Notes: generated by a model not told the origin, from the sequence alone. Positions 13,301 to 24,826 are shown, counted from the stretch's first letter. The stretch is 64,000 nt of DNA from Prosapia bicincta (GCA_036971475.1 JBAIZL010000007.1:35960283-36024282), one strand, 5' to 3'. A program made the numbers and translations.

Positions 13301-16160
13301 CCATGTCCCACTTTCCGTAAGGGACTCTGCCCATGTTGCTATATTTCCCTCTATTTCTAGTTCCAGAGGGTACATTGTGTCTTCTTCTTACTCCTGCCTA
13401 ATTTCACTTGTCCTTCCTCATCCTTCGTTTTACAAGAGAGTGTAACCTCTTTATGCCCCAGAGTAGGACTAGTGCAGGCTCCTGACCATGTACACGTGAT
13501 GTCATGTCTCCCTGGTGTCCTGCACCACAGGTTTTATGTCCCCACCTCCATTGTATATCTATTCTTAACAATCACTTACATCTCGTTTGAGGCCATGTCC
13601 CACTTTCCGTAAGGGACTCTGCCCATGTTGCTATATTTCCCTCTATTTCTAGTTCCAGAGGGTACATTGTGTCTTCTTCTTACTCCTGCCTAATTTCACC
13701 TGTCCTTCCTCATCCTTCGTTTTACAAGAGAGTGTAACCTCTTTATGCCCCAGAGTAGGACTAGTGCAGGCTCCTGACCATGTACACGTGATGTCATGTC
13801 TCCCTGGTGTCCTGCACCACAGGTTTTATGTCCCCACCTCCATTGTATATCTATTCTTAACAATCACTTACATCTCGTTTGAGGCCATGTCCCACTTTCC
13901 GTAAGGGACTCTGCCCATGTTGCTATATTTCCCTCTATTTCTAGTTCCAGAGGGTACATTGTGTCTTCTTCTTACTCCTGCCTAATTTCACCTGTCCTTC
14001 CTCATCCTTCGTTTTACAAGAGAGTGTAACCTCTTTATGCCCCAGAGTAGGACTAGTGCAGGCTCCTGACCATGTACACGTGATGTCATGTCTCCCTGGT
14101 GTCCTGCACCACAGGTTTTATGTCTCCACCTCCATTGTATATCTATTCTTAACAATCACTTACATCTCGTTTGAGGCCATGTCCCACTTTCCGTAAGGGA
14201 CTCTGCCCATGTTGCTATATTTCCCTCTATTTCTAGTTCCAGAGGGTACATTGTGTCTTCTTCTTACTCCTGCCTAATTTCACCTGTCCTTCCTCATCCT
14301 TCGTTTTACAAGAGAGTGTAACCTCTTTATGCCCCAGAGTAGGACTAGTGCAGGCTCCTGACCATGTACACGTGATGTCATGTCTCCCTGGTGTCCTGCA
14401 CCACAGGTTTTATGTCTCCACCTCCATTGTATATCTATTCTTAACAATCACTTACATCTCGTTTGAGGCCATGTCCCACTTTCCGTAAGGGACTCTGCCC
14501 ATGTTGCTATATTTCCCTCTATTTCTAGTTCCAGAGGGTACATTGTGTCTTCTTCTTACTCCTGCCTAATTTCACCTGTCCTTCCTCATCCTTCGTTTTA
14601 CAAGAGAGTGTAACCTCTTTATGCCCCAGAGTAGGACTAGTGCAGGCTCCTGACCATGTACACGTGATGTCATGTCTCCCTGGTGTCCTGCACCACAGGT
14701 TTTATGTCCCCACCTCCATTGTATATCTATTCTTAACAATCACTTACATCTCGTTTGAGGCCATGTCCCACTTTCCGTAAGGGACTCTGCCCATGTTGCT
14801 ATATTTCCCTCTATTTCTAGTTCCAGAGGGTACATTGTGTCTTCTTCTTACTCCTGCCTAATTTTACCTGTCCTTCCTCATCCTTCGTTTTACAAGAGAG
14901 TGTAACCTCTTTATGCCCCAGAGTAGGACTAGTGCAGGCTCCTGACCATGTACACGTGATGTCATGTCTCCCTGGTGTCCTGCACCACAGGTTTTATGTC
15001 CCCACCTCCATTGTATATCTATTCTTAACAATCACTTACATCTCGTTTGAGGCCATGTCCCACTTTCCGTAAGGGACTCTGCCCATGTTGCTATATTTCC
15101 CTCTATTTCTAGTTCCAGAGGGTACATTGTGTCTTCTTCTTACTCCTGCCTAATTTCACCTGTCCTTCCTCATCCTTCGTTTTACAAGAGAGTGTAACCT
15201 CTTTATGCCCCAGAGTAGGACTAGTGCAGGCTCCTGACCATGTACACGTGATGTCATGTCTCCCTGGTGTCCTGCACCACAGGTTTTATGTCTCCACCTC
15301 CATTGTATATCTATTCTTAACAATCACTTACATCTCGTTTGAGGCCATGTCCCACTTTCCGTAAGGGACTCTGCCTACGTTGCTATATTTCCCTCTATTT
15401 CTAGTTCCAGAGGGTACATTGTGTCTTCTTCTTACTCCTGCCTTATTTTACTTGTCCTTCCTCATCCTTCGTTTTACAAGAGAGTGTAACCTCTTTATGC
15501 CCCAGAGTAGGACTAGTGCAGGCTCCTGACCATGTACACGTGATGTCATGTCTCCCTGGTGTCCTGCACCACAGGTTTTATGTCCCCACCTCCATTGTAT
15601 ATCTATTCTTAACAATCACTTACATCTCGTTTGAGGCCATGTCCCACTTTCCGTAAGGGACTCTGCCCATGTTGCTATATTTCCCTCTATTTCTAGTTCC
15701 AGAGGGTACATTGTGTCTTCTTCTTACTCCTGCCTAATTTCACCTGTCCTTCCTCATCCTTCGTTTTACAAGAGAGTGTAACCTCTTTATGCCCCAGAGT
15801 AGGACTAGTGCAGGCTCCTGACCATGTACACGTGATGTCATGTCTCCCTGGTGTCCTGCACCACAGGTTTTATGTCCCCACCTCCATTGTATATCTATTC
15901 TTAACAATCACTTACATCTCGTTTGAGGCCATGTCCCACTTTCCGTAAGGGACTCTGCCCATGTTGCTATATTTCCCTCTATTTCTAGTTCCAGAGGGTA
16001 CATTGTGTCTTCTTCTTACTCCTGCCTAATTTCACCTGTCCTTCCTTATCCTTCGTTTTACAAGAGAGTGTAACCTCTTTATGCCCCAGAGCAGGACTAG
16101 TGCAGGTTCCTGTCTCCTTTGTCTCTTGTACCATGGGTTTTATGCCCTCACCAAGATGGT
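10330..16160. repeat. 292-bp satellite array (about 20 copies)
   Basis: The anchor TCTAGTTCCAGAGGGT occurs at 10439, 10731, 11023 and on to 15984, giving 20 copies of 292 bp with one 3-bp deletion near 13105. Two subtypes are clear. Type A has GGGTGCATTATGTTACC and CCTTATTTTACTTG; type B has GGGTACATTGTGTCTTC and CCTAATTTCACCTG. Type A occurs at the left end and again near 11.9-12.5 kb; intermediate copies near 11.6 and 15.4 kb combine both. The edge copies (10330-10440, 16090-16160) are the most diverged. An 80-codon open frame exists only in type A units and ends in each unit, so I do not call it a gene. Confidence 0.97.
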
Positions 16161-16980
16161 ACATATATTCACAAACCTAATCTCTTACGTAGACAATAAT
16201 AGTCCTTAACTGCTAATCCCTTAAAACATTACGAAAAAAATGCCATTTTCATTTAAAAAACAAAACTCCGATGCCCTCAAAGAAATAAAACGTGGGAGGG
16301 AGCAGAATCTCGACAAACGCTCTCCTCACTCCAATTGTCAAGGTGTATTTTTAAATTTCCTACCACTAGTCTCATTTTAGTTCACAATGTTTTGCTAAAA
16401 ACGCATTTTTCGTGTTCCATATTTTACCTTTTCGCAATTTACCTTCAGGTTTTGTGTCAAATTTTCATTTGTGGTCGAAACAAAATGTCTACCATCATTT
16501 AACAACATTCATTGCATTTTTATATGAATTATATGTTTGGACAGCTTATATAAGAGAAATTATTGGTTATATAACACTGACAATTAGTTGCGCAACTTAG
16601 AAATACACGGGCTGCCAGATTTCATCGAACTAAACCATTCATAAGTAAAATATTTGTTTTGATTTTAACGGAACTGAATGTTCCGAGAAAAGAACTATAG
16701 TACTGATGTGTGGCACGTGGAGCGCTAGTAAAATCAGTGCCAACGCTAAGGGCAGAACCTAGATTCTGACTTGTTGACTTTTATGTTTCTTGTCATGTTT
16801 TATTGTATGCCACTTAAATAGGAGGAGCAGGAGGAGAAAATTGCTCGCACGCGCATTCCATGCTTATTAACGTTTTATTACGAGCTCGTCTCGTGATTGA
16901 CGTGAAATACGTTATTGTGGGGTTAAGTAGCTGAAAAATTAACAGAACTGGCTTTTCCCGAATTCATTAATTTTACATAT
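16161..16980. other. AT-rich intergenic sequence, no gene seen
   Basis: Mixed AT-rich single-copy-looking DNA. I see no open frame with recognisable protein features, no tandem structure and no transposon termini. A short purine run (AGGAGGAGCAGGAGGAG) lies near 16820. Confidence 0.6.
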
Positions 16981-17351
16981 CAATGGTCTCCAACATGGAG
17001 CGGAATTATATTCCCTCACGCTAGGTTCATTTTTGTCAGTTACGTGGTTTACGTAACTAATTTCATAGAAGGCTTTTTCCTTACGTTTTGGAAATATTGT
17101 TCATCAATGGTCTCCAACATGGAGCGGAATTATATTTCCTCACGCTAGGTTCATTTTTGTCAGTTACGAGGTTTACGTAACTAACTTCATAGAAGGCTTT
17201 TTCCTTACGTTTTTGGAAATATTGTTCAACAATGGTCTCCAACATGGAGCGGAATTATATTTCCTCACGCTAGGTTCATTTTTGTCAGTTACGAGGTTTA
17301 CGTAACTAACTTCATAGAAGGCTTTTCCCCTACGTTTTGGAAATTTTGTTC
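16981..17351. repeat. Three tandem copies of a 124/125-bp unit
   Basis: Anchor CAATGGTCTCCAACATGG occurs at 16981, 17105 and 17230. The copies differ by only a few substitutions and a T-run indel. Each carries a small hairpin candidate: GTTACGT and ACGTAAC separated by 5 bases in the first copy. In copies 2 and 3 the left arm reads GTTACGA, losing one pair. Confidence 0.95.
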
Positions 17352-18023
17352 GGGCTATAAAGGTAGTTTATATGAGTCGTTTTATTATGGCTGATCTTGT
17401 CCACTATTTTGTTTCTTAGAAATGTTTCCAACACTCGACTATGGTCAACGGTTTCATGCCAAATAACTTCACTCGAGGGCTATTTCTATGGGGCAGGCAG
17501 TAATAACGGGACGCGGTAAGGCCCGTAAGTGCATCCCCTCTCCCTATAGGCCCTGCCTAATTATGTGGGGTACGAAAAACTGGAATATACGACAGATGTG
17601 CCCAGCGACACTTGTGACCATGTTGAAATATGCCACATTTGTGACCAAGCTACCCCAAATATACCATGGATTGGGATACCCACATTATTTCATGCATTAG
17701 GTATGATTACAACCTCTCTGATTCCCATCACACTTTGGACTGGCTAAGTGATAGAAAACAAGTTTCACCATTACTTAGAAACACAAGTCAGTTTTCTATC
17801 ATTTAGGCGTGTTCAAATCAGCTATAAGCTTCGTCATTTTTATATTTGTTTTTTTATATCATAGTTTAACATGTCAATTTTTTTTTGTATTTTAATTTTT
17901 TTTTTTTTTAATAATTAATTTCGTACTATTTACAAATATTGTCATTACTTTTATCATTATCCAGCTCAGCTATTTGAGCTCAGTCTAATTTTTGTAAGTA
18001 GGACATAGTTAAAAGAAATGTTC
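17352..18023. other. Single-copy-looking DNA left of the MULE pseudogene
   Basis: It contains the 28-bp segment 17593-17620 that matches 19081-19108 in inverted orientation, and a weaker echo (CCACATTTGTGACCA) about 40 bp further on. A long T-rich tract lies at about 17877-17912. Two short overlapping open frames near 17.5-17.75 kb are unrecognised and probably chance. Confidence 0.5.
17593..17620 (+). repeat. Left arm of 28-bp inverted match flanking the MULE pseudogene
   Basis: The reverse complement of 19081-19108 matches this segment at 26 of 28 positions. The two arms lie on either side of the FLYWCH/MULE pseudogene, so they could be remnants of terminal inverted repeats. They could also be two independent copies of a dispersed sequence; no target-site duplication was identified. 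Confidence 0.5.
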
Positions 18024-18899
18024 TTATGTCACCATTTTGTTCATAAGTCTTCTCCACAGACACTTCTTCATGTGGAAATAACACCCCTTTACCACAACCA
18101 AAGGGAACACCTCTTTTAACGCTGATATCGCTGCTATTTCGAAGTCAACGTTGACAGTTCTTGGCGACCAGCTAGGTATAACTTCACGTATAATTTAAAA
18201 CAGCCTAATGTATGTCTCTTTCTTTTTATTCGGCAACTGTGCAAACGCCACAGGGTATACATTTGTTTCTTCTGGCGAACTTACAAAATCGGCGTAGATT
18301 GAATATATCTGCGAAAACTGCTTGCTTGAGCTCTTGAACGTTCCATCCATAAAAAAAACTCTTTTTGGAATTTCAGTCCCTCCCTTCCTCTGTTTCCACA
18401 GAACACTAAAATTCTTTCACCAGCGTTGTCGTCAGCGAGAAGAAAACTGCTGCCATCTTTCATTTTCAATATTGATGTCTTCGCGTGTTTCGGGCTCTGT
18501 TTGGTTTCCTTGAGATTTGTACCGTTGACGATGGAGATCTCTCTTCGCCGCACGTTGAGATGGCATCTCCGTGACAAATTCATATCCTTTGTTGTGAAGT
18601 TCGCCTAATTCTTCATTATATATTTTCGAAATAGATGTATCTTCATCTCGAGCCCTCTTCATCGCTTTTTGAACAGTTTTCTTCACCTCCAGCCTTGCAA
18701 CATCTGGAGCTCCACATTGATGATCGGTTTCACTCAATACCTCACCGTCTCGGCTCTTGATAGCGCCAAAACACTTTTTTTAGTTTACCTTTGAACATCG
18801 CCAAGAAATCACACCATCCTCATTTTTCCGCTTGAAGTAATAGCAGTAGCCTTCGTATAGCGCGCACTCTTTACCCTTCGTTGTCGTAGAGAGCTCCAT
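18024..18899 (-). pseudogene. FLYWCH zinc-finger / MULE-type transposase pseudogene
   Basis: Read on the minus strand from an ATG at 18899, the N-terminal part carries the FLYWCH pattern: a G/EGYCYYFKRK segment, WRC, a second Cys in KKCFGAIK, then DHQC in place of the usual H-x-H. Next come features typical of MULE-family transposases: an IYNEELGEL-like helix, EMPSQRAAKR, a FLLADD..ERILVF segment, VYPVAFAQLPNKKKETY, then DFEIAAISALKEVFP followed by KGCYFHMKKCLWR. The DFE and C-x2-H positions correspond to the catalytic-domain region of the family. The frame is broken: an in-frame TAA near 18782, a frameshift around 18445-18490, another near 18270, and a TAA after RLF near 18195. About 290 codons remain, less than a full transposase. 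It is dead, and no intact copy is in the window. Confidence 0.85.
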
Positions 18900-19220
18900 G
18901 GTAGTATAAACGTCACTGAATACTCTATACGAACAGTCCGAATACTAACACCAAGACAACCAGGAATACTAATTAACACCAAGACAGCCAGGAGAAAGTG
19001 TGAAGTGGCATTCGGCTTAGCAGTGTGTCAGGGTGAGGGTTGGGATTTCCAGTGTATCTCCCCCCCCCCTTGAACCAATGTGGTCACAAATGTCGCTGGA
19101 CACATCTGACGCGACACCGAAAAACTGAGCCGTTCCCTAGGCTCAGGTAGGAACACACCTCTCGTCCCAGAGGTGAACCTGTAACCAATACGGGCCGTAC
19201 AGTAAGGAATTCGGACTATT
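18900..19220. other. Flank of the MULE remnant with a short direct repeat and a C-run
   Basis: AACACCAAGACA(A/G)CCAGGA occurs twice, 28 bp apart (18947 and 18975). A run of ten C lies near 19061-19070. The 28-bp inverted match lies at 19081-19108. No gene is visible. Confidence 0.55.
19081..19108 (-). repeat. Right arm of 28-bp inverted match flanking the MULE pseudogene
   Basis: Inverted partner of 17593-17620 with two mismatches. It lies about 180 bp upstream of the putative transposase start on the minus strand, a plausible position for a terminal inverted repeat. The termini were not otherwise confirmed. Confidence 0.5.
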
Positions 19221-19620
19221 CATGTACCTATCTTGTAGACCTGGGCAGGCTCGGACTTGCCTTATCACTTCTACTAGCATCCCCACTATTTTAGTAAATT
19301 AACTTTCTTACCCCAATTATAATTTCCAAATGTGTTGAATATTCAAAAATGTAGGTAAATATAGGAGGAACTATTCCAAACACAACATAATTTGTTGAAA
19401 CAAAACAGGCTTACCGTTTTTATATACCACAATCATAAATTTAACAAATTATGTCGTGTTTATTATTCTTATATTTGTGTATTTTTCAAATATTCGATAG
19501 AAATTTAGAAATTATGAAAAGTTAATTTTCGTATTGGGGATGTTCATAGGCGAGTCATGAATCAGCTGCGAAAGATAAGCCAAGTCTAGGCCAGGCCGGT
19601 TTTACAAGACAGGTTACATA
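19221..19620. mobile_element. Palindromic MITE-like element, copy 1
   Basis: The two ends are imperfect reverse complements. The left end reads ATGTACCTATCTTGTA then CTCGGACTTGCCTTATC; the complement of the right end reads ATGTAACCTGTCTTGTA then CTAGACTTGGCTTATC. Pairing continues inward (CATCCCCA, AATTAACTTTC), leaving an AT-rich centre. There is no coding capacity. The same terminal and subterminal motifs occur at 52887-53204, so this is a family, not a chance hairpin. Length (about 400 bp) and structure fit a non-autonomous foldback/MITE; the superfamily is not determined. Confidence 0.7.
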
Positions 19621-20245
19621 ATACAGACCACAGAGGCGTGGCATCGAACCCCCCGTTTTGGGACGCTAGACTACTGACTCGGAATGCAATGAATTTCAGG
19701 TTGCCTTATTTTATTATCTTGAGTAACAGCAGATCTACTTGACCGTATCGTCTCTTTTCCCTGTATCCTTATTACCAGGGGATTAATATATGATATTCCT
19801 AGAATTTCTCCACCTATCCTTTTTGTACAAATGAGGTGGACCCTCCCTGTAACCTGGACAGATGGTAGGTCTGCACGCGCAAACCATGGTCTTTCACTAC
19901 CCATATCAGTATATTGAAGCAGTGTTTGATATCTACCTGCGAGATCTACGAAAGCTACCAAGAGCACACTGTCGTAGCAAGCTACGTACAAGCTTTAAGA
20001 AACCATACGAAATGCGTTGGTCAGAAAACAGATTCCAGAAAGGGGAAGCATATAATGGAAAATGATAGGGCCAGGATAGTGGGAGAGAAGAGTTATGCGG
20101 TTAGACAAAGTGGGGGTGCTGGAGGTGAACGATCTAAGAGGAGGAAGCAGTGATTATTTTCATAATTCCTTTTATTATCGTATAGCTTTCTGTTAATTCA
20201 CTACCACTTACAATAACAACAAGTTTCTTGTTTCATATTGTTTCA
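19621..20245. other. Unrecognised sequence left of the 155-bp array
   Basis: Overlapping open frames of 67 and 79 codons lie at 19862-20153 (plus). The second ends in a basic GAGGERSKRRKQ tail, but neither resembles a known family and there are no clear splice sites. A GGTTCGATGCC-like B-box appears on the minus strand at 19640-19650, but a complete tRNA fold is not present. Confidence 0.35.
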
Positions 20246-22262
20246 AATGCCTCTCCTCTGAAATTATTGGTGAATAACCACCTCTGGACCACAGTGAAAT
20301 AACCGAACTATTTAGCTGAAATCGGTACATATTGTTGCTATAAAGCAGTGGTTCCCAACAAAGGTTTTTCAAGAGCCCCTCATCGCTCGCTATAATGACA
20401 AATGCCTCTCCTCTGATATTATTGGTGAATAACCACCTCTGGACCACAGTGAAATAACCGAACTATTTAGCTGAAATCGGTACATATTGTTGCTATAAAG
20501 CAGTGGTTCCCAACAAAGGTTTTTCAAGAGCCCCTCATCGCTCGCTATAATGACAAATGCCTCTCCTCTGATATTATTGGTGAATAACCACCTCTGGACC
20601 ACAGTGAAATAACCGAACTATTTAGCTGAAATCGGTACATATTGTTGCTATAAAGCAGTGGTTCCCAACAAAGGTTTTTCAAGAGCCCCTCATCGCTCGC
20701 TATAATGACAAATGCCTCTCCTCTGATATTATTGGTGAATAACCACCTCTGGACCACAGTGAAATAACCGAACTATTTAGCTGAAATCGGTACATATTGT
20801 TGCTATAAAGCAGTGGTTCCCAACAAAGGTTTTTCAAGAGCCCCTCATCGCTCGCTATAATGACAAATGCCTCTCCTCTGATATTATTGGTGAATAACCA
20901 CCTCTGGACCACAGTGAAATAACCGAACTATTTAGCTGAAATCGGCACATATTGTTGCCGTAAAGCAGTGGTTCCCAACAAAGGTTTTTCAAGAGCCCCT
21001 CATCGGTCGCTATAATGACAAATGCCTCTCCTCTGATATTATTGGTGAATAACCACCTCTGGACCACAGTGAAATAACCGAACTATTTAGCTGAAATCGG
21101 TACATATTGTTGCTATAAAGCAGTGGTTCCCAACAAAGGTTTTTCAAGAGCCCCTCATCGCTCGCTATAATGACAAATGCCTCTCCTCTGATATTATTGG
21201 TGAATAACCACCTCTGGACCACAGTGAAATAACCGAACTATTTAGCTAAAATCGGCACATATTGTTGCTGTAAAGCAGTGGTTCCCAACAAAGGTTTGTC
21301 AAGAGCCCCTCATCGGTCGCTATAATGACAAATGCCTCTCCTCTGATATTATTGGTGAATAACCACCTCTGGACCACAGTGAAATAACCGAACTATTTAG
21401 CTGAAATCGGTACATATTGTTGCCGTAAAGCAGTGGTTCCCAACAAAGGTTTTTCAAGAGCCCCTCATCGGTCGCTATAATGACAAATGCCTCTCCTCTG
21501 ATATTATTGGTGTATAACCACCTCTGGACCACAGTGAAATAACCGAACTATTTAGCTGAAATTGGTACATATTGTTGCTGTAAAGCAGTGGTTCCCAACA
21601 AAGGTTTGTCAAGAGCCCCTCATCGGTCGCTATAATGACAAATGCCTCTCCTCTGATATTATTGGTGAATAACCACCTCTGGACCACAGTGAAATAACCG
21701 AACTATTTAGCTGAAATTGGTACATATTGTTGCTGTAAAGCAGTGGTTCCCAACAAAGGTTTGTCAAGAGCCCCTCATCGGTCGCTATAATGACAAATGC
21801 CTCTCCTCTGATATTATTGGTGAATAACCACCTCTGGACCACAGTGAAATAACCAAACTATTTAGCTGAAATCGGTACATATTGTTGCTGTAAAGCAGTG
21901 GTTCCCAACAAAGGTTTGTCAAGAGCCCCTCATCGGTCGCTATAATGACAAATGCCTCTCCTCTGATATTATTGGTGTATAACCACCTCTGGACCACAGT
22001 GAAATAACCAAACTATTTAGCTGAAATCGGTACATATTGTTGCTGTAAAGCAGTGGTTCCCAACAAAGGTTTGTCAAGAGCCCCTCATCGGTCGCTATAA
22101 TGACAAATGCCTCTCCTCTGATATTATTGGTGTATAACCACCTCTGGACCACAGTGAAATAACCAAACTATTTAGCTGAAATCGGTACATATTGTTGCTG
22201 TAAAGCAGTGGTTCCCAACAAAGGTTTTTCAAGAGCCCCTCATCGGTCGCTATAATGACAAA
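20246..22262. repeat. 155-bp tandem array spanning the left hAT junction (13 copies)
   Basis: Thirteen copies of 155 bp begin at AAATGCCTCTCCTCTG. Each unit consists of about 100 bp of flanking DNA, an 8-bp CT(A/G)TAAAG sequence, then CAGTGGTTCCCAACA and about 40 bp of the left end of the hAT-like element. The left flank reads CAAATGCCTCTC and the right exit reads CAAAGACCTCTC. The array therefore seems to have started between two near-identical 12-mers. The left copies have CTATAAAG and the right copies CTGTAAAG. The 70-codon minus-strand frames repeated every 155 bp are by-products of the unit. Confidence 0.95.
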
Positions 22263-22562
22263 GACCTCTCAAATTCTTAAACTTAAATTGTAGATTACAC
22301 GCAAAATACTTTGAGTTATATTACAGTAGAATCTCGATATTTCGGACCTCATTAATCCGAATATCCGCATAATCCGGAACTGTTTTTGTGGTATTTTTTC
22401 ACTTGGTGAAAAATTGTTTTTGACATTAAATTTGTAATTATTTCTGTTAAAATAATAATTCTGGACATAATACTGTACTTTTACAAACCTTATTCAGGTA
22501 CATACTGTAAAAGTAATCGTCTTTTTATATCGTAGTCTTGGCTAGCCGCTACTCCCAGCTTA

Positions 22563-22834
22563 GTGCGTAAATCTGCCGTCACATGCGATCTAGTGAAGTA
22601 TAGAGATGTGTACGTTGACATATATCTCCCTTTCTATGTACAGACGATGCAAATACCACCCTGTCTATGTACAGACGAAAGTGGGTATCAACCAAATATT
22701 GTGAGACACTCTGAAGCAATATCCCACTTGGATGACCTATGCTTTATTTTGGATGAGGAGGGAATAACCTCATCCGAGCTCCTAATGTTGAAGCGGATGC
22801 GTGATAGGGCCTGCCGATATATCCGTCGCTGCTC
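22563..22834 (+). pseudogene. Remnant of a pogo/Tigger transposase C-terminus
   Basis: An open stretch from about 22563 contains HSEAISHLDDLCFILDEEG, then a SSELLMLKRMRDRACR helix. This resembles the C-terminal tail of Tigger/jerky-type transposases, where an EA..AL...L..VEE segment precedes an R..RD-containing helix. The frame runs directly into the 49/51-bp array and stops inside it at 22886. The DDE catalytic core and the CENP-B-like DNA-binding domain are missing. Position and strand agree with the surrounding pogo-like termini. The match is from memory of the family pattern and was not aligned. Confidence 0.5.
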
Positions 22835-24554
22835 TAACAATGTCGCGTTTACACATTGGGCGGAAAAATATCCGTCGCTGCTCTAACAATGTCGCGTTTA
22901 TACATTGGGCGGAAAAATATCCGTCGCTGCTCTAACATAATGTCGCGTTTACACATTGGGCGGAAAAATATCCGTCGCTGCTCTAACATAATGTCGCGTT
23001 TACACATTGGGCGGAAAAATATCCGTCGCTGCTCTAACATAATGTCGCGTTTACACATTGGGCGGAAAAATATCCGTCGCTGCTCTAACATAATGTCGCG
23101 TTTACACATTGGGCGGAAAAATATCCGTCGCTGCTCTAACAATGTCGCGTTTACACATTGGGCGGAAAAATATCCGTCGCTGCTCTAACATAATGTCGCG
23201 TTTACACATTGGGCGGAAAAATATCCGTCGCTGCTCTAACATAATGTCGCGTTTACACATTGGGCGGAAAAATATCCGTCGCTGCTCTAACATAATGTCG
23301 CGTTTACACATTGGGCGGAAAAATATCCGTCGCTGCTCTAACAATGTCGCGTTTACACATTGGGCGGAAAAATATCCGTCGCTGCTCTAACAATGTCGCG
23401 TTTATACATTGGGCGGAAAAATATCCGTCGCTGCTCTAACATAATGTCGCGTTTACACATTGGGCGGAAAAATATCCGTCGCTGCTCTAACATAATGTCG
23501 CGTTTATACATTGGGCGGAAAAATATCCGTCGCTGCTCTAACAATGTCGCGTTTATACATTGGGCGGAAAAATATCCGTCGCTGCTCTAACATAATGTCG
23601 CGTTTATACATTGGGCGGAAAAATATCCGTCGCTGCTCTAACAATGTCGCGTTTATACATTGGGCGGAAAAATATCCGTCGCTGCTCTAACAATGTCGCG
23701 TTTATACATTGGGCGGAAAAATATCCGTCGCTGCTCTAACATAATGTCGCGTTTACACATTGGGCGGAAAAATATCCGTCGCTGCTCTAACATAATGTCG
23801 CGTTTATACATTGGGCGGAAAAATATCCGTCGCTGCTCTAACAATGTCGCGTTTATACATTGGGCGGAAAAATATCCGTCGCTGCTCTAACATAATGTCG
23901 CGTTTATACATTGGGCGGAAAAATATCCGTCGCTGCTCTAACAATGTCGCGTTTATACATTGGGCGGAAAAATATCCGTCGCTGCTCTAACATAATGTCG
24001 CGTTTATACATTGGGCGGAAAAATATCCGTCGCTGCTCTAACATAATGTCGCGTTTATACATTGGGCGGAAAAATATCCGTCGCTGCTCTAACAATGTCG
24101 CGTTTATACATTGGGCGGAAAAATATCCGTCGCTGCTCTAACATAATGTCGCGTTTACACATTGGGCGGAAAAATATCCGTCGCTGCTCTAACATAATGT
24201 CGCGTTTATACATTGGGCGGAAAAATATCCGTCGCTGCTCTAACAATGTCGCGTTTACACATTGGGCGGAAAAATATCCGTCGCTGCTCTAACAATGTCG
24301 CGTTTATACATTGGGCGGAAAAATATCCGTCGCTGCTCTAACATAATGTCGCGTTTACACATTGGGCGGAAAAATATCCGTCGCTGCTCTAACAATGTCG
24401 CGTTTATACATTGGGCGGAAAAATATCCGTCGCTGCTCTAACAATGTCGCGTTTATACATTGGGCGGAAAAATATCCGTCGCTGCTCTAACAATGTCGCG
24501 TTTACACATTGGGCGGAAAAATATCCGTCGCTGTTCTAACATAATGTCGCGTTA
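22819..24554. repeat. 49/51-bp minisatellite inside the pogo-like element (about 34 copies)
   Basis: The unit is ATATCCGTCGCTGCTCTAAC, then (AT)AATGTCGCGTTTA(C/T), then ACATTGGGCGGAAAA. Units of 49 bp (AACAATG) and 51 bp (AACATAATG) alternate irregularly. Higher-order patterns repeat (for example blocks of 251-300 bp). Because 51 is a multiple of three, runs of 51-bp units give a 17-residue peptide repeat on both strands, and each 49-bp unit breaks it. Frame is therefore not conserved overall. The array starts exactly where the transposase-like frame ends. Confidence 0.97.
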
Positions 24555-24826
24555 CTGCGAATCTCGGGTGTAACGCCGTGCCGGCACTATAACAACTTAT
24601 TGGGTTGGTAATAGTGGTACAGTATTTGGATAGAGAATCGGGAATAAATTTCTTGGTCTCGGCATTGGTATCATTTTGAAGTCGACCCATCACTGTATAT
24701 ATTCGAACAACATAAAGGTGATTTCCTGTAAATATATGTTTCATTCCCCTGTTTTTTAAGGCATTCTTTGGTTAATCCGGATCGGCTCAGGTCGCAGTTA
24801 GTCCGAATTATCGAGGTTCTACTATA

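Larger units (their letters stand above)
22324..24824 (+). mobile_element. pogo/Tigger-like (Tc1-mariner superfamily) element nested in the hAT element
   Basis: The left terminus CAGTAGAATCTCGATATTTC and the complement of the right terminus TAGTAGAACCTCGATAATTC match closely. Both resemble the CAGTAGA..CTCGATTATCCG ends typical of pogo/Tigger elements. AATCCG-rich subterminal repeats follow on both sides. TA dinucleotides flank both ends (22322-22323 and 24825-24826), as expected for TA target duplication. The interior holds a short transposase-like remnant and then a large 49/51-bp array. The element is not autonomous. Confidence 0.8.

Noticed and set aside
19640..19673. tRNA or tRNA-derived SINE on the minus strand
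   Set aside because: A GGTTCGATGCC B-box is present, but the A-box-like TAGTCTAGCG is only about 10 nt away, leaving no room for an anticodon arm. At best a deleted fragment.
19862..20153. Overlapping 67- and 79-codon plus-strand frames
   Set aside because: Two frames overlap with similar length, neither is recognisable, and the basic tail of the second is not diagnostic.
22819..24554. CRISPR array
   Set aside because: Units are contiguous and nearly identical, with no unique spacers between them; the context is eukaryotic transposon DNA. The same holds for all other arrays here.
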